Part shown: piece by piece, positions 14,659 to 24,119 of the stretch
How the letters are laid out: each line of letters opens with the position of its first letter
How positions within the stretch are numbered: the first letter of the stretch is position 1
NCBI GenBank assembly: GCA_029433365.1
Contig: JAQTHZ010000002.1
Span: 310,001 to 374,000, forward strand
Origin: Orbaceae bacterium ESL0721
GTDB taxonomy: Bacteria; Pseudomonadota; Gammaproteobacteria; Enterobacterales; Orbaceae
Reading direction: 5' to 3'
Length of the DNA: 64,000 nucleotides
The notes under the pieces: generated by a model
The model's input: the letters and a program-made list of their open reading frames with translations, nothing else
Told to the model about the DNA's origin: nothing
The model's database searches: none
Position numbers and translations under genes: made by a program

Positions 14659-16665
14659 ATGCAATTTCGTTATGATCAGTCTAGTTTTGCCTCTGGTGAA
14701 ATTTCACCTGAAATGTTTGGAAGAACGGACACCGAAAAGCACCAGAGCGGCGTTAAGAAGAGCCTCAACGCTTATATATCCCCTTTTGGCGGTATCGTCC
14801 GTCGTAACGGCTCTCGTTTTATTAACGCGGCAAAATACCCTAACAAAAACGTGATACTGATTAAGTTTGTATTTAGCGTCACCCAATCTTACGTCATTGA
14901 AGCCGGCGAGAAGTATCTACGCTTTTACACTAATGGTCACGTATTAAAAAAGACAGATGGAACAATTTACGAAATACCTACTAACTATACCGAAGAGCAG
15001 CTAGCAGATATTAAATACACACAACGTAAAGACACTATATTTCTTGTTCATGGGGATCACCCTGTGTATGAACTGAAAAGGTATGGCGATATAAATTGGG
15101 TGTTAGAAAAAGCTAAGTTTGATCCTGTGCCTTTTGAGGAGACGGTACCAACACCTAATGCGTATCTTAGATTTTCAACACAAAATAAAGAAATCAATGA
15201 AAACTTCACAGTTTCAATATACGAAGATGAAGCGTGTACAAAAAAAGTTTATGGCTTTACCGATGATGATATCGGTGCGCGAATATCGGTAAACAGCGGT
15301 GTGCTGGTTATCAAAGCTGTAACTGACAAAAACGGTACGGGTTACTGCACAGCAACGGGGACAATCGTATATCGGATCTCCTCAAACATTACTGCTATAC
15401 CCATGTCTTGGACGTTACTACACTATGGCTGGGGCGATAGTATCGGGTACCCATCCGCTACATATATCCACCAACAAAGACTAATCTTTGCAGCATCTAA
15501 GAAGTTTCCGCAAAAGATCTGGATGTCAGCTACAGGTAACCCTTACAACTTTGATACCGCAGATAGCAGTGATGACGATGCGTTGTCGGTTGAGATTGAT
15601 GATAACCAAGGTAATAAAATCATTCACATCACACAGGATCAGGTACTGTTAGCATTGACCTCTGGTAACGAGTTTTCAGTCACAGGCGGTTATGAAACGG
15701 GGATAAAGCCTAGTAGTATCAGCATCCGGCTACAATCTTCCTTTGGGTGCAGCAACGTCTGTCCTGTTAACGTTGATGCGTCTGCCTTCTTCGTACAACG
15801 TGCGGGTAAACAGATAAAAGCAGTTACCAACGGCGGGTATTATGGTACCGATGTTGAGTGGTCTACACTCTCCGAACTCTCCCGTCATCTGTTAGAGTCT
15901 GGTGTGGTGGGTATGGTTTACCAACAAGATCCAAACTCTATACTTTGGGTTGTCTGTACCGACGGTACCATCGCACTGCTTACCTATAATGCGGAACAAA
16001 AAATAGCAGGTTGGAGTCAGGTAACAACAAAAGGTAGCTATATCGCTATCTGCTGTATCCCAGAAGAGACAAACGACACGGTATATGTGGCTGTACGACG
16101 AAACATAAACGGTAAGCCCGTGACATATATTGAAATGTTCGACCCTTCTTTAAATACCGATTGCGCATTGTCTGGTAGTGATTCAGAAGGATCTGCTATC
16201 TGGGAGAACTTCGATCACCTAAACGGTGAGACGGTTAATATCGTTGCGGATGGTCTCGTAATGCCACCACAGAGAGTAGTAGATGGCAAGATTATCCTAG
16301 ATCGTACAGTTTATGAAATCGAAGCCGGCTTGCAGTATGGTACCGAGGTTGAGTTACTTTTCCAAAATATGCCAATGCCTAACGGTTCTCTTGTAGGGGC
16401 AAGGCTTACGCTTAGCGAAGTCACTTTAATAACCCACAAAACCAAAGGTGCAGCAGTCTATTTGTATGGTCCAGACAGTAAACAACTCCTTACATCACGG
16501 AAATTCGGCAGTAAGTTATTAGACAAAAGCGCGCCCTATTTAGATCAGTCGATAAAAATACCTGCGATAGGATGGAATGTAAACGATATTAACTGCGTGA
16601 TAAAACAAGAGCAACCGCTACCGTTTCATCTTATGGCGGTCTCGTACGTGGTGACTTCAAAATGA
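14659..16665 (+). CDS. Tail tubular protein B, T7 gp12-like nozzle
   Basis: 668 aa. The beginning DQSSFASGEISPEMFGRTD is the standard opening of the T7 gp12 family, and GGIVRRNGSRFIN follows near residue 45. The rest is beta-rich, as expected for the nozzle's propeller. It should form the distal end of the short tail. The gene overlaps the next start by four bases (ATGA). Confidence 0.87.
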   Translation: MQFRYDQSSFASGEISPEMFGRTDTEKHQSGVKKSLNAYISPFGGIVRRNGSRFINAAKYPNKNVILIKFVFSVTQSYVIEAGEKYLRFYTNGHVLKKTDGTIYEIPTNYTEEQLADIKYTQRKDTIFLVHGDHPVYELKRYGDINWVLEKAKFDPVPFEETVPTPNAYLRFSTQNKEINENFTVSIYEDEACTKKVYGFTDDDIGARISVNSGVLVIKAVTDKNGTGYCTATGTIVYRISSNITAIPMSWTLLHYGWGDSIGYPSATYIHQQRLIFAASKKFPQKIWMSATGNPYNFDTADSSDDDALSVEIDDNQGNKIIHITQDQVLLALTSGNEFSVTGGYETGIKPSSISIRLQSSFGCSNVCPVNVDASAFFVQRAGKQIKAVTNGGYYGTDVEWSTLSELSRHLLESGVVGMVYQQDPNSILWVVCTDGTIALLTYNAEQKIAGWSQVTTKGSYIAICCIPEETNDTVYVAVRRNINGKPVTYIEMFDPSLNTDCALSGSDSEGSAIWENFDHLNGETVNIVADGLVMPPQRVVDGKIILDRTVYEIEAGLQYGTEVELLFQNMPMPNGSLVGARLTLSEVTLITHKTKGAAVYLYGPDSKQLLTSRKFGSKLLDKSAPYLDQSIKIPAIGWNVNDINCVIKQEQPLPFHLMAVSYVVTSK

Positions 16666-17114
16666 TAAAACAGGCAACACTTTTTGATGTGCCAGACATA
16701 GTTAGGATTGGGCATGATCTGTATAACGAGTCGGCAAACCATAATCAACTTTACAAATGGGACGACGAATCAGCGTTATCTACATGTAAATTTTTTGTAA
16801 CAAACGAATCGTCTTTAGTTTTAATAGATAAGGGCGAACAAGGTCTTAAAGGTTTCTTTATAGGTCAAATACTCACGCCGCTAGCTAGCAAAGACAAAAT
16901 GGCGCTAGATGTCATGTTTTTTATTCGTCCAGCCTACCGCGGTGGTACCACCGCATACCGGCTCATAAAACGATATGAAGAGTGGGCAAGATCACACGAT
17001 GTTAAATATATACAACTTGGATCATCATCTGGGTTGAGCCAACAAAGAACATTAAATATGTATTCACGCTTAGGGTATGTACCACAAGCAGTAACGTATG
17101 TAAAAGAGGTATAA
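16662..17114 (+). CDS. GNAT-fold protein in the gp13 (internal virion protein A) position
   Basis: 150 aa. The C-terminal half has the GNAT layout: beta strand with DVMFFIRPAYRGG resembling motif A (R/Q-x-x-G-x-G/A), then a helix (AYRLIKRYEEWARSHD) and YIQLGSSS. It sits exactly where T7 encodes gp13, between gp12 and gp14, and T7-like gp13 proteins have a GNAT-like fold. It may therefore be a virion or assembly factor rather than a metabolic acetyltransferase. Which activity it keeps cannot be decided from the sequence. Confidence 0.72.
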   Translation: MIKQATLFDVPDIVRIGHDLYNESANHNQLYKWDDESALSTCKFFVTNESSLVLIDKGEQGLKGFFIGQILTPLASKDKMALDVMFFIRPAYRGGTTAYRLIKRYEEWARSHDVKYIQLGSSSGLSQQRTLNMYSRLGYVPQAVTYVKEV

Positions 17115-17115
17115 C

Positions 17116-17583
17116 ATGTGGCAATACTGGGTTGCTAAAGGTGTTTCCGATACTGCTAACTATTTAGCGGATGTTGTTGACTATAAGACAAAACGCGGAA
17201 TGCTAAAGACGCAAGCAAAAATGTACGAGCAGGGTGCCGAAAGCGTACTATTTGAAGGGCGGCAAAACGCTGACAAAATTTCGGATCAGGGTAAGCAAGC
17301 ACAAAGCTCTTTGATGGCGGATTATGGTTCTTCGGGTGTCGATGTAAACAGTTCACAGACGGTCAACAGTGCTCAACGAAAGCTGCAACGGGGTGTCAAC
17401 GACGACGTGTTTACAACAATGTACAACGCGGCCACAGAGGCGAACCAACAAACTATCAATGCTCAAATTGCTAAATACCAAAATAAACAGTTGAAAAAAG
17501 GCTTTATCTTCCAATCTATCGGTACTTGGGCTAATAATGCCGCGCAAGCGATGGGTGGATCTATGCTTGGTGGAGGGAGTTAG
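17116..17583 (+). CDS. Internal virion protein B, T7 gp14-like
   Basis: 155 aa. An Ala/Gln-rich helical protein with the motif YGSSGVDVNSSQTVN, common in gp14-type ejection proteins. A Gly-rich, mildly hydrophobic C-terminus (AAQAMGGSMLGGG) would suit membrane insertion. In T7, gp14 is ejected first and forms the outer-membrane part of the DNA channel. Gene order (after GNAT, before the 713 aa protein) agrees. It starts one base after the GNAT stop. Confidence 0.75.
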   Translation: MWQYWVAKGVSDTANYLADVVDYKTKRGMLKTQAKMYEQGAESVLFEGRQNADKISDQGKQAQSSLMADYGSSGVDVNSSQTVNSAQRKLQRGVNDDVFTTMYNAATEANQQTINAQIAKYQNKQLKKGFIFQSIGTWANNAAQAMGGSMLGGGS

Positions 17584-17585
17584 AG

Positions 17586-19727
17586 ATGGCAAAAATACCC
17601 CAGTTCGGAACCTTACAGCTTAATGGTGCTAAATCTAGCTCGGCAAATTTACCAACCAATATTATTTCAACCGCGCCGGGTTTGCACACTCTCGGTAAAG
17701 GGATAGGTGCTATTGCGGATCTTATCTTACAGAAACGGAAAGAAGACGATCAGTTACAGATGCAAAAATCCTTATTAGATTTGGATGAATACAGCAACGA
17801 TCAACTGAACAACCCCGACACCGGTTACAAAAATATGCAGGGTGAAAACGCTATAAAAAATGCGGGGAAATATAGCGAAAATTATACAAACAAAATTAAC
17901 CAAATTCGAGACACTTTAAAAGACAACTTCTATTTAAAAAAGTTTGATCTACAAACCCAAGCAATGGCGCTTGCACATAACCGCCAAATTATGCTGCATG
18001 AAAGTCAACAGCAATCTAAGTTAGCGTTAGATACCTTAACATCTGGCATCGATTTAGCGATAACAAATGCGCAAACGCTATATAACGACCATACCTCCCT
18101 CCTGATGGGGTACAACAACATTATGTCCCGTGTTGACGAGTTCTCCGAGCAGCAAGGGATGACAGCAGAGTTACGCAAACAGCAGAAAGACAGTATTGCA
18201 CAAAAATATTTTTCGGCGTCATTAGATGGCTGGATAGCGCACACTGAACTAGTTAACGGTAGCTTTATGGCATTACAGAGCGATATAAAAAAATCGTTAC
18301 CTTTCCAAAAGCTGACTGAAATTAACAAGGCAAAGTACCTTTTAAAAATTGATGCCCTAACCAAAAAACAGGGTAACGTAGATAAGGATAACCTAAACTT
18401 AGATCTTACTAACGCGTGGGCTATGCAGCAAAGAGGGATTCAGGCAGACGATATACCAGAACAGCGATTTATATCCGTACTCGGATCCCAAGCCGGTAAG
18501 CGTGCATTTGATAACTATCGTGATGGCCAAACAATGGCTCTCAATATCGCATCTATGCAAAATACACCAACTAAAGATCTTATTGCTAAGTATCAACACG
18601 AGGAGATTGATCAAACTGGAGATCAGCGAGGTGGGCTAACAGCTAATACGAAAGATGATAGTTTTGCTAACCGGCTACGCCTGCAAGGTGTACAGTCAAA
18701 AGCAGCGACAACACTACTTAAAGTCCGTGCGGATGATCCTATCGCCGCTGCTTTCCAAGCGGGCGAAGTATCAGAGGTAGATTTTTCACTAGACTCACTA
18801 ACTAAACGTACCGCACAAGCCGAACGAATTAGTCAGGACTACCAAACCCCATTACGCGTGTTTTCTAATGCTGAATCAAAAAAGCTTTCAGATATTGTAA
18901 ATAGCGCTAGCGCAATACAGCAGGCAGAGTTATTAAAAACATTTTCACAAGCTGCGGAAGGTAACGACAAGGTTTACGCAGCAATGCTTAATGATATCGG
19001 ACAAGAAAACCCAGCCTTTGCCATAGCCGGTACCATTATGAATAGCCCAAGTGGGAAGACAGCAACAACTAAAAACGGTTGGTTTTTTGATAATAACGTA
19101 ACGGCACAAGCAACCGCTAGTTTCATTTTAAAGGGCGCCGAAGCGTTAAAAGGTACCGGCAAAGGGGGTAATAAGGTGCCCGGCGTTTCTCTTCCAGCAA
19201 AAATGGATGCCACTTTTGACACTATTGCAGGTGATCTGTTTAAGGATAACCCACAAGCAAGACAAGCGATTTACAGCGCAGCAACCGCCTACTATACGGG
19301 TAAAGCTATCTCAAATGGTAACTTCTCAAGTACTCACGACTTAAATCTCAACTTACTTAAGGAGTCCATTAACGCTGTAGCTGGAAACACATCATCGAAG
19401 TATAACGTTCGTATGCCTTGGGGTATGGATAGCGGAACCTTTGACAATTTAGTTGAATACCAGTATGAAGCGGCCGCCAAGATGAATGGTTGGAAACCAT
19501 CTAGGGACTATGAAAAGTACGGCTATGATCCTAGCGACCCTCAAGGATTAAGCAGTAAAGCTATCAAGGATCGTTTCGAGTTAATACCCGCTACATATTC
19601 AAGCGGGCTACCAGATGGTAAATACCTCTTACGCGCTGGTAACGGTTTTCTTGTTGACAATAAAGGGGAGCCCGTCGTTATCGATGTATTAGAATCCACA
19701 AAACATATTAAGGATATCCCAGAATGA
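17586..19727 (+). CDS. Internal virion protein C, T7 gp15-like
   Basis: 713 aa, close to T7 gp15 (747 aa). The protein is helical and Gln/Asn/Lys-rich with no membrane segment. The beginning (IPQFGTLQLNGAKSSSANLP) resembles gp15-type ejection proteins of temperate podoviruses. No lytic transglycosylase signature is seen. It should be part of the periplasmic channel that moves DNA into the cell. It overlaps the next gene by four bases. Confidence 0.72.
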   Translation: MAKIPQFGTLQLNGAKSSSANLPTNIISTAPGLHTLGKGIGAIADLILQKRKEDDQLQMQKSLLDLDEYSNDQLNNPDTGYKNMQGENAIKNAGKYSENYTNKINQIRDTLKDNFYLKKFDLQTQAMALAHNRQIMLHESQQQSKLALDTLTSGIDLAITNAQTLYNDHTSLLMGYNNIMSRVDEFSEQQGMTAELRKQQKDSIAQKYFSASLDGWIAHTELVNGSFMALQSDIKKSLPFQKLTEINKAKYLLKIDALTKKQGNVDKDNLNLDLTNAWAMQQRGIQADDIPEQRFISVLGSQAGKRAFDNYRDGQTMALNIASMQNTPTKDLIAKYQHEEIDQTGDQRGGLTANTKDDSFANRLRLQGVQSKAATTLLKVRADDPIAAAFQAGEVSEVDFSLDSLTKRTAQAERISQDYQTPLRVFSNAESKKLSDIVNSASAIQQAELLKTFSQAAEGNDKVYAAMLNDIGQENPAFAIAGTIMNSPSGKTATTKNGWFFDNNVTAQATASFILKGAEALKGTGKGGNKVPGVSLPAKMDATFDTIAGDLFKDNPQARQAIYSAATAYYTGKAISNGNFSSTHDLNLNLLKESINAVAGNTSSKYNVRMPWGMDSGTFDNLVEYQYEAAAKMNGWKPSRDYEKYGYDPSDPQGLSSKAIKDRFELIPATYSSGLPDGKYLLRAGNGFLVDNKGEPVVIDVLESTKHIKDIPE

Positions 19728-21322
19728 GTTTTGAGAAGTTATATAACGAAGCCAAAACTAACCCAGTAGGCTTTTACGAATACGATCCAACTATCACCGA
19801 TAGCATAAAAAATGGCATCGGTGCTGTTTTAAGTGGTGCGTATGCTGGACTTATTGCTAAACCCTCTACCCTGCTAGGTGGTGCAATCGTTGCCGGCATG
19901 GAGCAGCTCGACGAAATGGCCGGAATGGAAGGCGATAGCTTACAAACTCAATACCTAAAAAATAGTTTAGCGGCAACTGTTAAGCAAACACAACTGATGC
20001 AAGAGACGGCGCAAAGTATAGGTGAGATCAATTCGGCTCTCTATTCTATCAGCGATACCGTAAGCTCTTTTGCTGGTGCGGGCAAACTAACCCAAGGTAC
20101 CGGACAGGTTTCACTTTCGGCTGGTGTGATTCAAGGCTATGCGGACTATGAGCAGGGTTTAGCAGAAGGCTTAGACAAAGAAACGGCAGCAGAGAAAGCA
20201 TTTATTACCGGAGGGGGTACTGCGCTTGGTGGCTATGTACCGCTAACAATGGGGTTTAAATTGTCGCCATTTACAAAAGCGTTCTTAAAATCACAAAGCA
20301 AGGGTGCACTCTATCGAGCCTACGGCGAAGTTGCGTTAACCGATATAGGACATACCGCAGGGGCAAATATCGCAGTAGGTGTAGGATCTCGCGGGTTCAC
20401 TCACGATATTTTAAAAGCCAATGGCTACGATCAGATGGCAGCTCAGTACACGGCACTCGACGATAGCGCAATGTTAGTTGATGGTACCTTAGGTCTGATT
20501 TTTGGCGGGGTTGCTAAATATGGCGAACTGCGGCAACAACATACTATTGATGCGCTACTTCTTAAAAATAACCAACTTCATCAGACAGGTGCTGCCCCAG
20601 GTGTCCCAACAGATGTAGAATCGATGAACTTACATAACAAAGCTTTAAATAAAGCTTTTGAAGACATGATAAGCGGCCAACCGGTTGATGTGTCAGAGAT
20701 AGTACAAAATGGCAATTTCATCATAAAAGATGATACGGACTGGCATAGCTTAGTGCTTGAAGCCATCGAGAGGCAGTACCCCGACGAAGCCGTCTACTTT
20801 ACTAAGAAAGGTACACCTATCCCTGCGAAATTGATAACAGAGCTAAAAGAGAAGCTCTCGCAAGAGGTCGCCGCACTAAACAAAGAGGGTAAGGGACATC
20901 AAGAGGTAAATGCTAAAGATGAACTTTCTAAAGCCCAACGCGATCTAAAGCAGCTAGAAAACGGTATTGTCCCTGAACGATTTATTAAAGATATTGTGGA
21001 TAGCACCGGATTAAAAGCCAGTGAGCTAAAAGATTCGTTTGCATTTTATGATACTTCTAAAATGGATCAGGTAAGCGATACCGAATTTAAAAAGATGCAG
21101 GAAAACGCCGAATATGATGAACGCACGGCACAAGATGTTATCGGACGAATACTAAATAAAAGCCCAAATATGGAAGTCTCGTATTTTGACGATGCCGGTG
21201 TTGAAAAATCGGCAAAAGCAGCGGATTTAATCACATCCGCTATGCAAGATGTAGAGCGTGCGCAAGCAGATAAAAAACTGTATGAAGCGGCAGCAGCTTG
21301 CTTAATGAGGAACATGCAATAG
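19724..21322 (+). CDS. Ejection protein, first half of a gp16-like pair
   Basis: 532 aa. It has mildly hydrophobic Gly/Ala-rich stretches (AVLSGAYAGLIAKPSTLLGGAI split at 35-60; GAGKLTQGTGQVSLSAG) and a helical C-terminal half. With the following 832 aa protein it makes about 1,360 residues, near the 1,318 of T7 gp16, in the same position. The N-terminal lytic transglycosylase domain of gp16 is not apparent. The stop overlaps the next start as TAGTG. It is most likely a separate channel protein; a split of one ancestral gene is possible. Confidence 0.6.
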   Translation: MSFEKLYNEAKTNPVGFYEYDPTITDSIKNGIGAVLSGAYAGLIAKPSTLLGGAIVAGMEQLDEMAGMEGDSLQTQYLKNSLAATVKQTQLMQETAQSIGEINSALYSISDTVSSFAGAGKLTQGTGQVSLSAGVIQGYADYEQGLAEGLDKETAAEKAFITGGGTALGGYVPLTMGFKLSPFTKAFLKSQSKGALYRAYGEVALTDIGHTAGANIAVGVGSRGFTHDILKANGYDQMAAQYTALDDSAMLVDGTLGLIFGGVAKYGELRQQHTIDALLLKNNQLHQTGAAPGVPTDVESMNLHNKALNKAFEDMISGQPVDVSEIVQNGNFIIKDDTDWHSLVLEAIERQYPDEAVYFTKKGTPIPAKLITELKEKLSQEVAALNKEGKGHQEVNAKDELSKAQRDLKQLENGIVPERFIKDIVDSTGLKASELKDSFAFYDTSKMDQVSDTEFKKMQENAEYDERTAQDVIGRILNKSPNMEVSYFDDAGVEKSAKAADLITSAMQDVERAQADKKLYEAAAACLMRNMQ

Positions 21323-23796
21323 TGAAACAGTGCTACCAATCAGTTATCAATGCGGCCACGGGTCGCAATCTTACTAAGTCAGAAGTGCAGGACATTTTTG
21401 AAAACATCTCAAAAAACCAGCAACGGTTAGCACGGCAAGATCCGGAGTGGCAAACCTATTCTGCGGAGGAAAAATTAAACAAAGCGGCAGAGTTGGGTGT
21501 GAATGATGCTATACATCAAGCAGAGCTAAAGCAACGACGCGTAGCGCTAACCATCGCTGCACGCTCACGACTTGATAACGCAATTAAAAATATGGTTGAT
21601 ACTGGAATAGCTAAAAACGAATTAGAAGCGTTAAACCGAATTGTTGCTTATAACCCTGATAACAAAACGGGGTTTCAAGCGTTGGATACGAAAGCCAATT
21701 CAACTCGTAATTGGGCGATTGGTCAGATGCTAACAGCATTCGACCACTCTAAAGTACTTGGTCTATTTGAAGATGAAAAAGGAGTTAAAGACTTAGTTCG
21801 AGAAATGTACGGAGAGCATACCGGTAACGAAAAAGCTAAACTAGGCGCGCAGCAATGGTTAGAACAGACGGAACTGCTAAGAAAGGCGTTTAATAGGGCA
21901 GGGGGCGATATCGGAAAATTGGATAACTGGGCGTTACCGCAAGAACATTCACAGGTCAAAATATCCCGAGCGGGCGAGGAACAGTGGATTAATGACCTAC
22001 TCCCTAAACTAGATAGAGAAAAATATGTCAAACCTGATGGCACATTGATGAGTGATGCCGAGGTAAAAACTTTTTTAACTGAAGCTTACGAAACAGTATC
22101 AACTGGTGGGGTTAATAAAATAAAAAGTGTGGGTAGAAAAGTATCTAGTATGGTGGCCAATAGGCGCAATGAATCAAGACAGATATTTTTTAAAAACGCA
22201 GATAGCTTTTTAGATTACCACGCTAAGTATGGTGACCGTGGTATTTTCGATATCATGATGGGGCATATTGATGGCGTAAGTCGCGATCTCGCAAATATCG
22301 AGATCTTTGGTCCCAACCCTAACCTGATGTTCCATTCCCTACTTGAATCCGCAAAAGGTACAGCTATAAAACAGGATAGAGTTAATGCTACTAAAACAGA
22401 CAAACTCGCAGAGAAAACAAGTGATCTTTATGATTTTGTCGCGGGTAACTACAAACCGGCTGTCTCCTCTCGATTTGCTACTGGTATGGACAGCCTACGT
22501 AGTTTAATGACAGCATCTAAACTAGGGAGCGCGGCAATCACAGCCTTAACGGATCAGGGTACCATGATGTTGATGGCAAGGACAAACGGGCTGCCTATGG
22601 GTGGTACATATAAGGCTATGATGGCATCACTAAACCCGCTAAATAGAGGTGACAGACACCGTGCCCAGCGAAACGGATTAGCTTTAGAAAGCACACTCGC
22701 TAGTCTAAATCGTTGGGGGATTGACAACATGAACACCAACTGGACGAGTAAAGCGGCAACGTCTGTCTTACGTTTATCGGGATTAATGAAAATATCCGAT
22801 GCGGCCAAAGAGGGTTACGCAACTTCCATGATGTCCTCGATCGGGCATCTAGTTGCCACAAATACGGATTTCGCCACATTAACTAAAACTAGTAAATTTG
22901 ATGCTGAATTGATAAAACGGCACGGAGCTGACAAAACGGATTTTGCTGTTTGGAAACAAGCCGAACTTGATGAATGGTCGGGCGTAAAAAATATACTCAC
23001 ACCAGAGAGCATTATGCGGATCCCTAATGAAAAAATTGCCCACCTAGGTAATCCTGAACGCATCAAATTTGAGGCAGCTCGTAAGCTAATCGGTATGTTA
23101 TCTGAAGAGGCTGATATGGCGGTTGTTACACCGGGTACCCGTGATCGTGTTCGCTTGGGGGCGAGCTTACCAAGGGGAACTATCGGTGGGGAGATTGTGA
23201 GATCAATTACACAGTTTAAAGCATTCCCTATCGCCATGGTTGCCAGAATGTGGGCTCGAGGTAGTTCACTACCAACAGGGCTACAAAAGTCCTATTTTGG
23301 GGGTGCTCTTCTTTTGGGTACCACGCTATTTGGTGCGGCAGCTTTACAAATTAATAACGTCGTATCTGGCAGAAAACCACAAGATATGTCAGAACCACAA
23401 TTTTGGATTGAGGCAATGCTGAAAGGCGGTGCGCTTGGGGTGTTTGGTGATTTTATCTTTTCTGACAAAAATAGTTTTAACTCGACGTTAGGAGAAATGG
23501 CGATGGGTCCGCTCGGTAGCGGAATCGGTCAATTTGCAGATCTAACTATCGGCAATACCCGTCGCGCCTTGCAAGGTGAAGATACCCGTTTTGGTGGTGA
23601 TGCTATCCGATTTATTAAAGGTATGACCCTGGGTGCAAACTTATGGTACACCAAAGCGGTAACCGATCATCTGCTGTTTAACCAGCTACAGGAAGCGGTA
23701 AGCCCAGGGTATCTAGAAAGATATACAAACAGACAACAAACAGTACGCGGTACCGAATATTGGTGGCGTCCAGATGAAGTGATCCCAGGAGGGTGA
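21322..23796 (+). CDS. Ejection protein, second half of a gp16-like pair
   Basis: About 824 aa from GTG 21322 (TTG 21298 would add eight residues). The GTG overlaps the upstream stop as TAGTG and GAGGA lies upstream, so it is probably made by reinitiation. The body is helical; the C-terminal third has hydrophobic runs (FGGALLLGTTLFGAAALQI) that could enter the inner membrane, as proposed for T7 gp16. The open frame extends only to 21286, so a long fusion would need a -1 frameshift in a 37-base overlap, and no classical slippery heptamer is present. Confidence 0.62.
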   Translation: MKQCYQSVINAATGRNLTKSEVQDIFENISKNQQRLARQDPEWQTYSAEEKLNKAAELGVNDAIHQAELKQRRVALTIAARSRLDNAIKNMVDTGIAKNELEALNRIVAYNPDNKTGFQALDTKANSTRNWAIGQMLTAFDHSKVLGLFEDEKGVKDLVREMYGEHTGNEKAKLGAQQWLEQTELLRKAFNRAGGDIGKLDNWALPQEHSQVKISRAGEEQWINDLLPKLDREKYVKPDGTLMSDAEVKTFLTEAYETVSTGGVNKIKSVGRKVSSMVANRRNESRQIFFKNADSFLDYHAKYGDRGIFDIMMGHIDGVSRDLANIEIFGPNPNLMFHSLLESAKGTAIKQDRVNATKTDKLAEKTSDLYDFVAGNYKPAVSSRFATGMDSLRSLMTASKLGSAAITALTDQGTMMLMARTNGLPMGGTYKAMMASLNPLNRGDRHRAQRNGLALESTLASLNRWGIDNMNTNWTSKAATSVLRLSGLMKISDAAKEGYATSMMSSIGHLVATNTDFATLTKTSKFDAELIKRHGADKTDFAVWKQAELDEWSGVKNILTPESIMRIPNEKIAHLGNPERIKFEAARKLIGMLSEEADMAVVTPGTRDRVRLGASLPRGTIGGEIVRSITQFKAFPIAMVARMWARGSSLPTGLQKSYFGGALLLGTTLFGAAALQINNVVSGRKPQDMSEPQFWIEAMLKGGALGVFGDFIFSDKNSFNSTLGEMAMGPLGSGIGQFADLTIGNTRRALQGEDTRFGGDAIRFIKGMTLGANLWYTKAVTDHLLFNQLQEAVSPGYLERYTNRQQTVRGTEYWWRPDEVIPGG

Positions 23797-24119
23797 TTAG
23801 AATGAATCAACTTGAAAAACTAAAACAGCTATCAGAAAAGATGATCGGTATCGTGATAGCTGAAGCAGATCCTGATACTTGGCCGGGAGCTGATAAAAAG
23901 CTAAGTGAGATGGATGAAAGCGAAAGGGGCGACCGCTATTGGAGTAAAAAAAATGCTAACCAAGTTATCTCAACTGCGGTTAAGTTGGAAACGCTAATAG
24001 CTTTGCATGAACGTAAGGGTACCGCACCGAAAGAGGATAAAATCCCAGAAATTGAAAAGAAAATTCTCAATTTTGAAAAAGCGGCCAAAGCAAGGATTGC
24101 GAAAGTAGCTAATGGCTAA
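23793..24119 (+). CDS. Putative small terminase subunit
   Basis: 108 aa, charged and helical (ATG 23802 is an alternative start: MNQLEKLKQLSEKMIG). Overlaps the large terminase start by eight bases. The position directly before the large terminase and the size are those of small subunits in T7-like phages. No clear DNA-binding motif can be read, so the call rests on context. It would recognise phage DNA and regulate the packaging motor. Confidence 0.55.
   Translation: MIRMNQLEKLKQLSEKMIGIVIAEADPDTWPGADKKLSEMDESERGDRYWSKKNANQVISTAVKLETLIALHERKGTAPKEDKIPEIEKKILNFEKAAKARIAKVANG

Noticed and set aside
21286-21322. Programmed -1 frameshift joining the two gp16-like genes
   Set aside because: No classical slippery heptamer or strong stem in the 37-base overlap; TAGTG coupling explains the layout.
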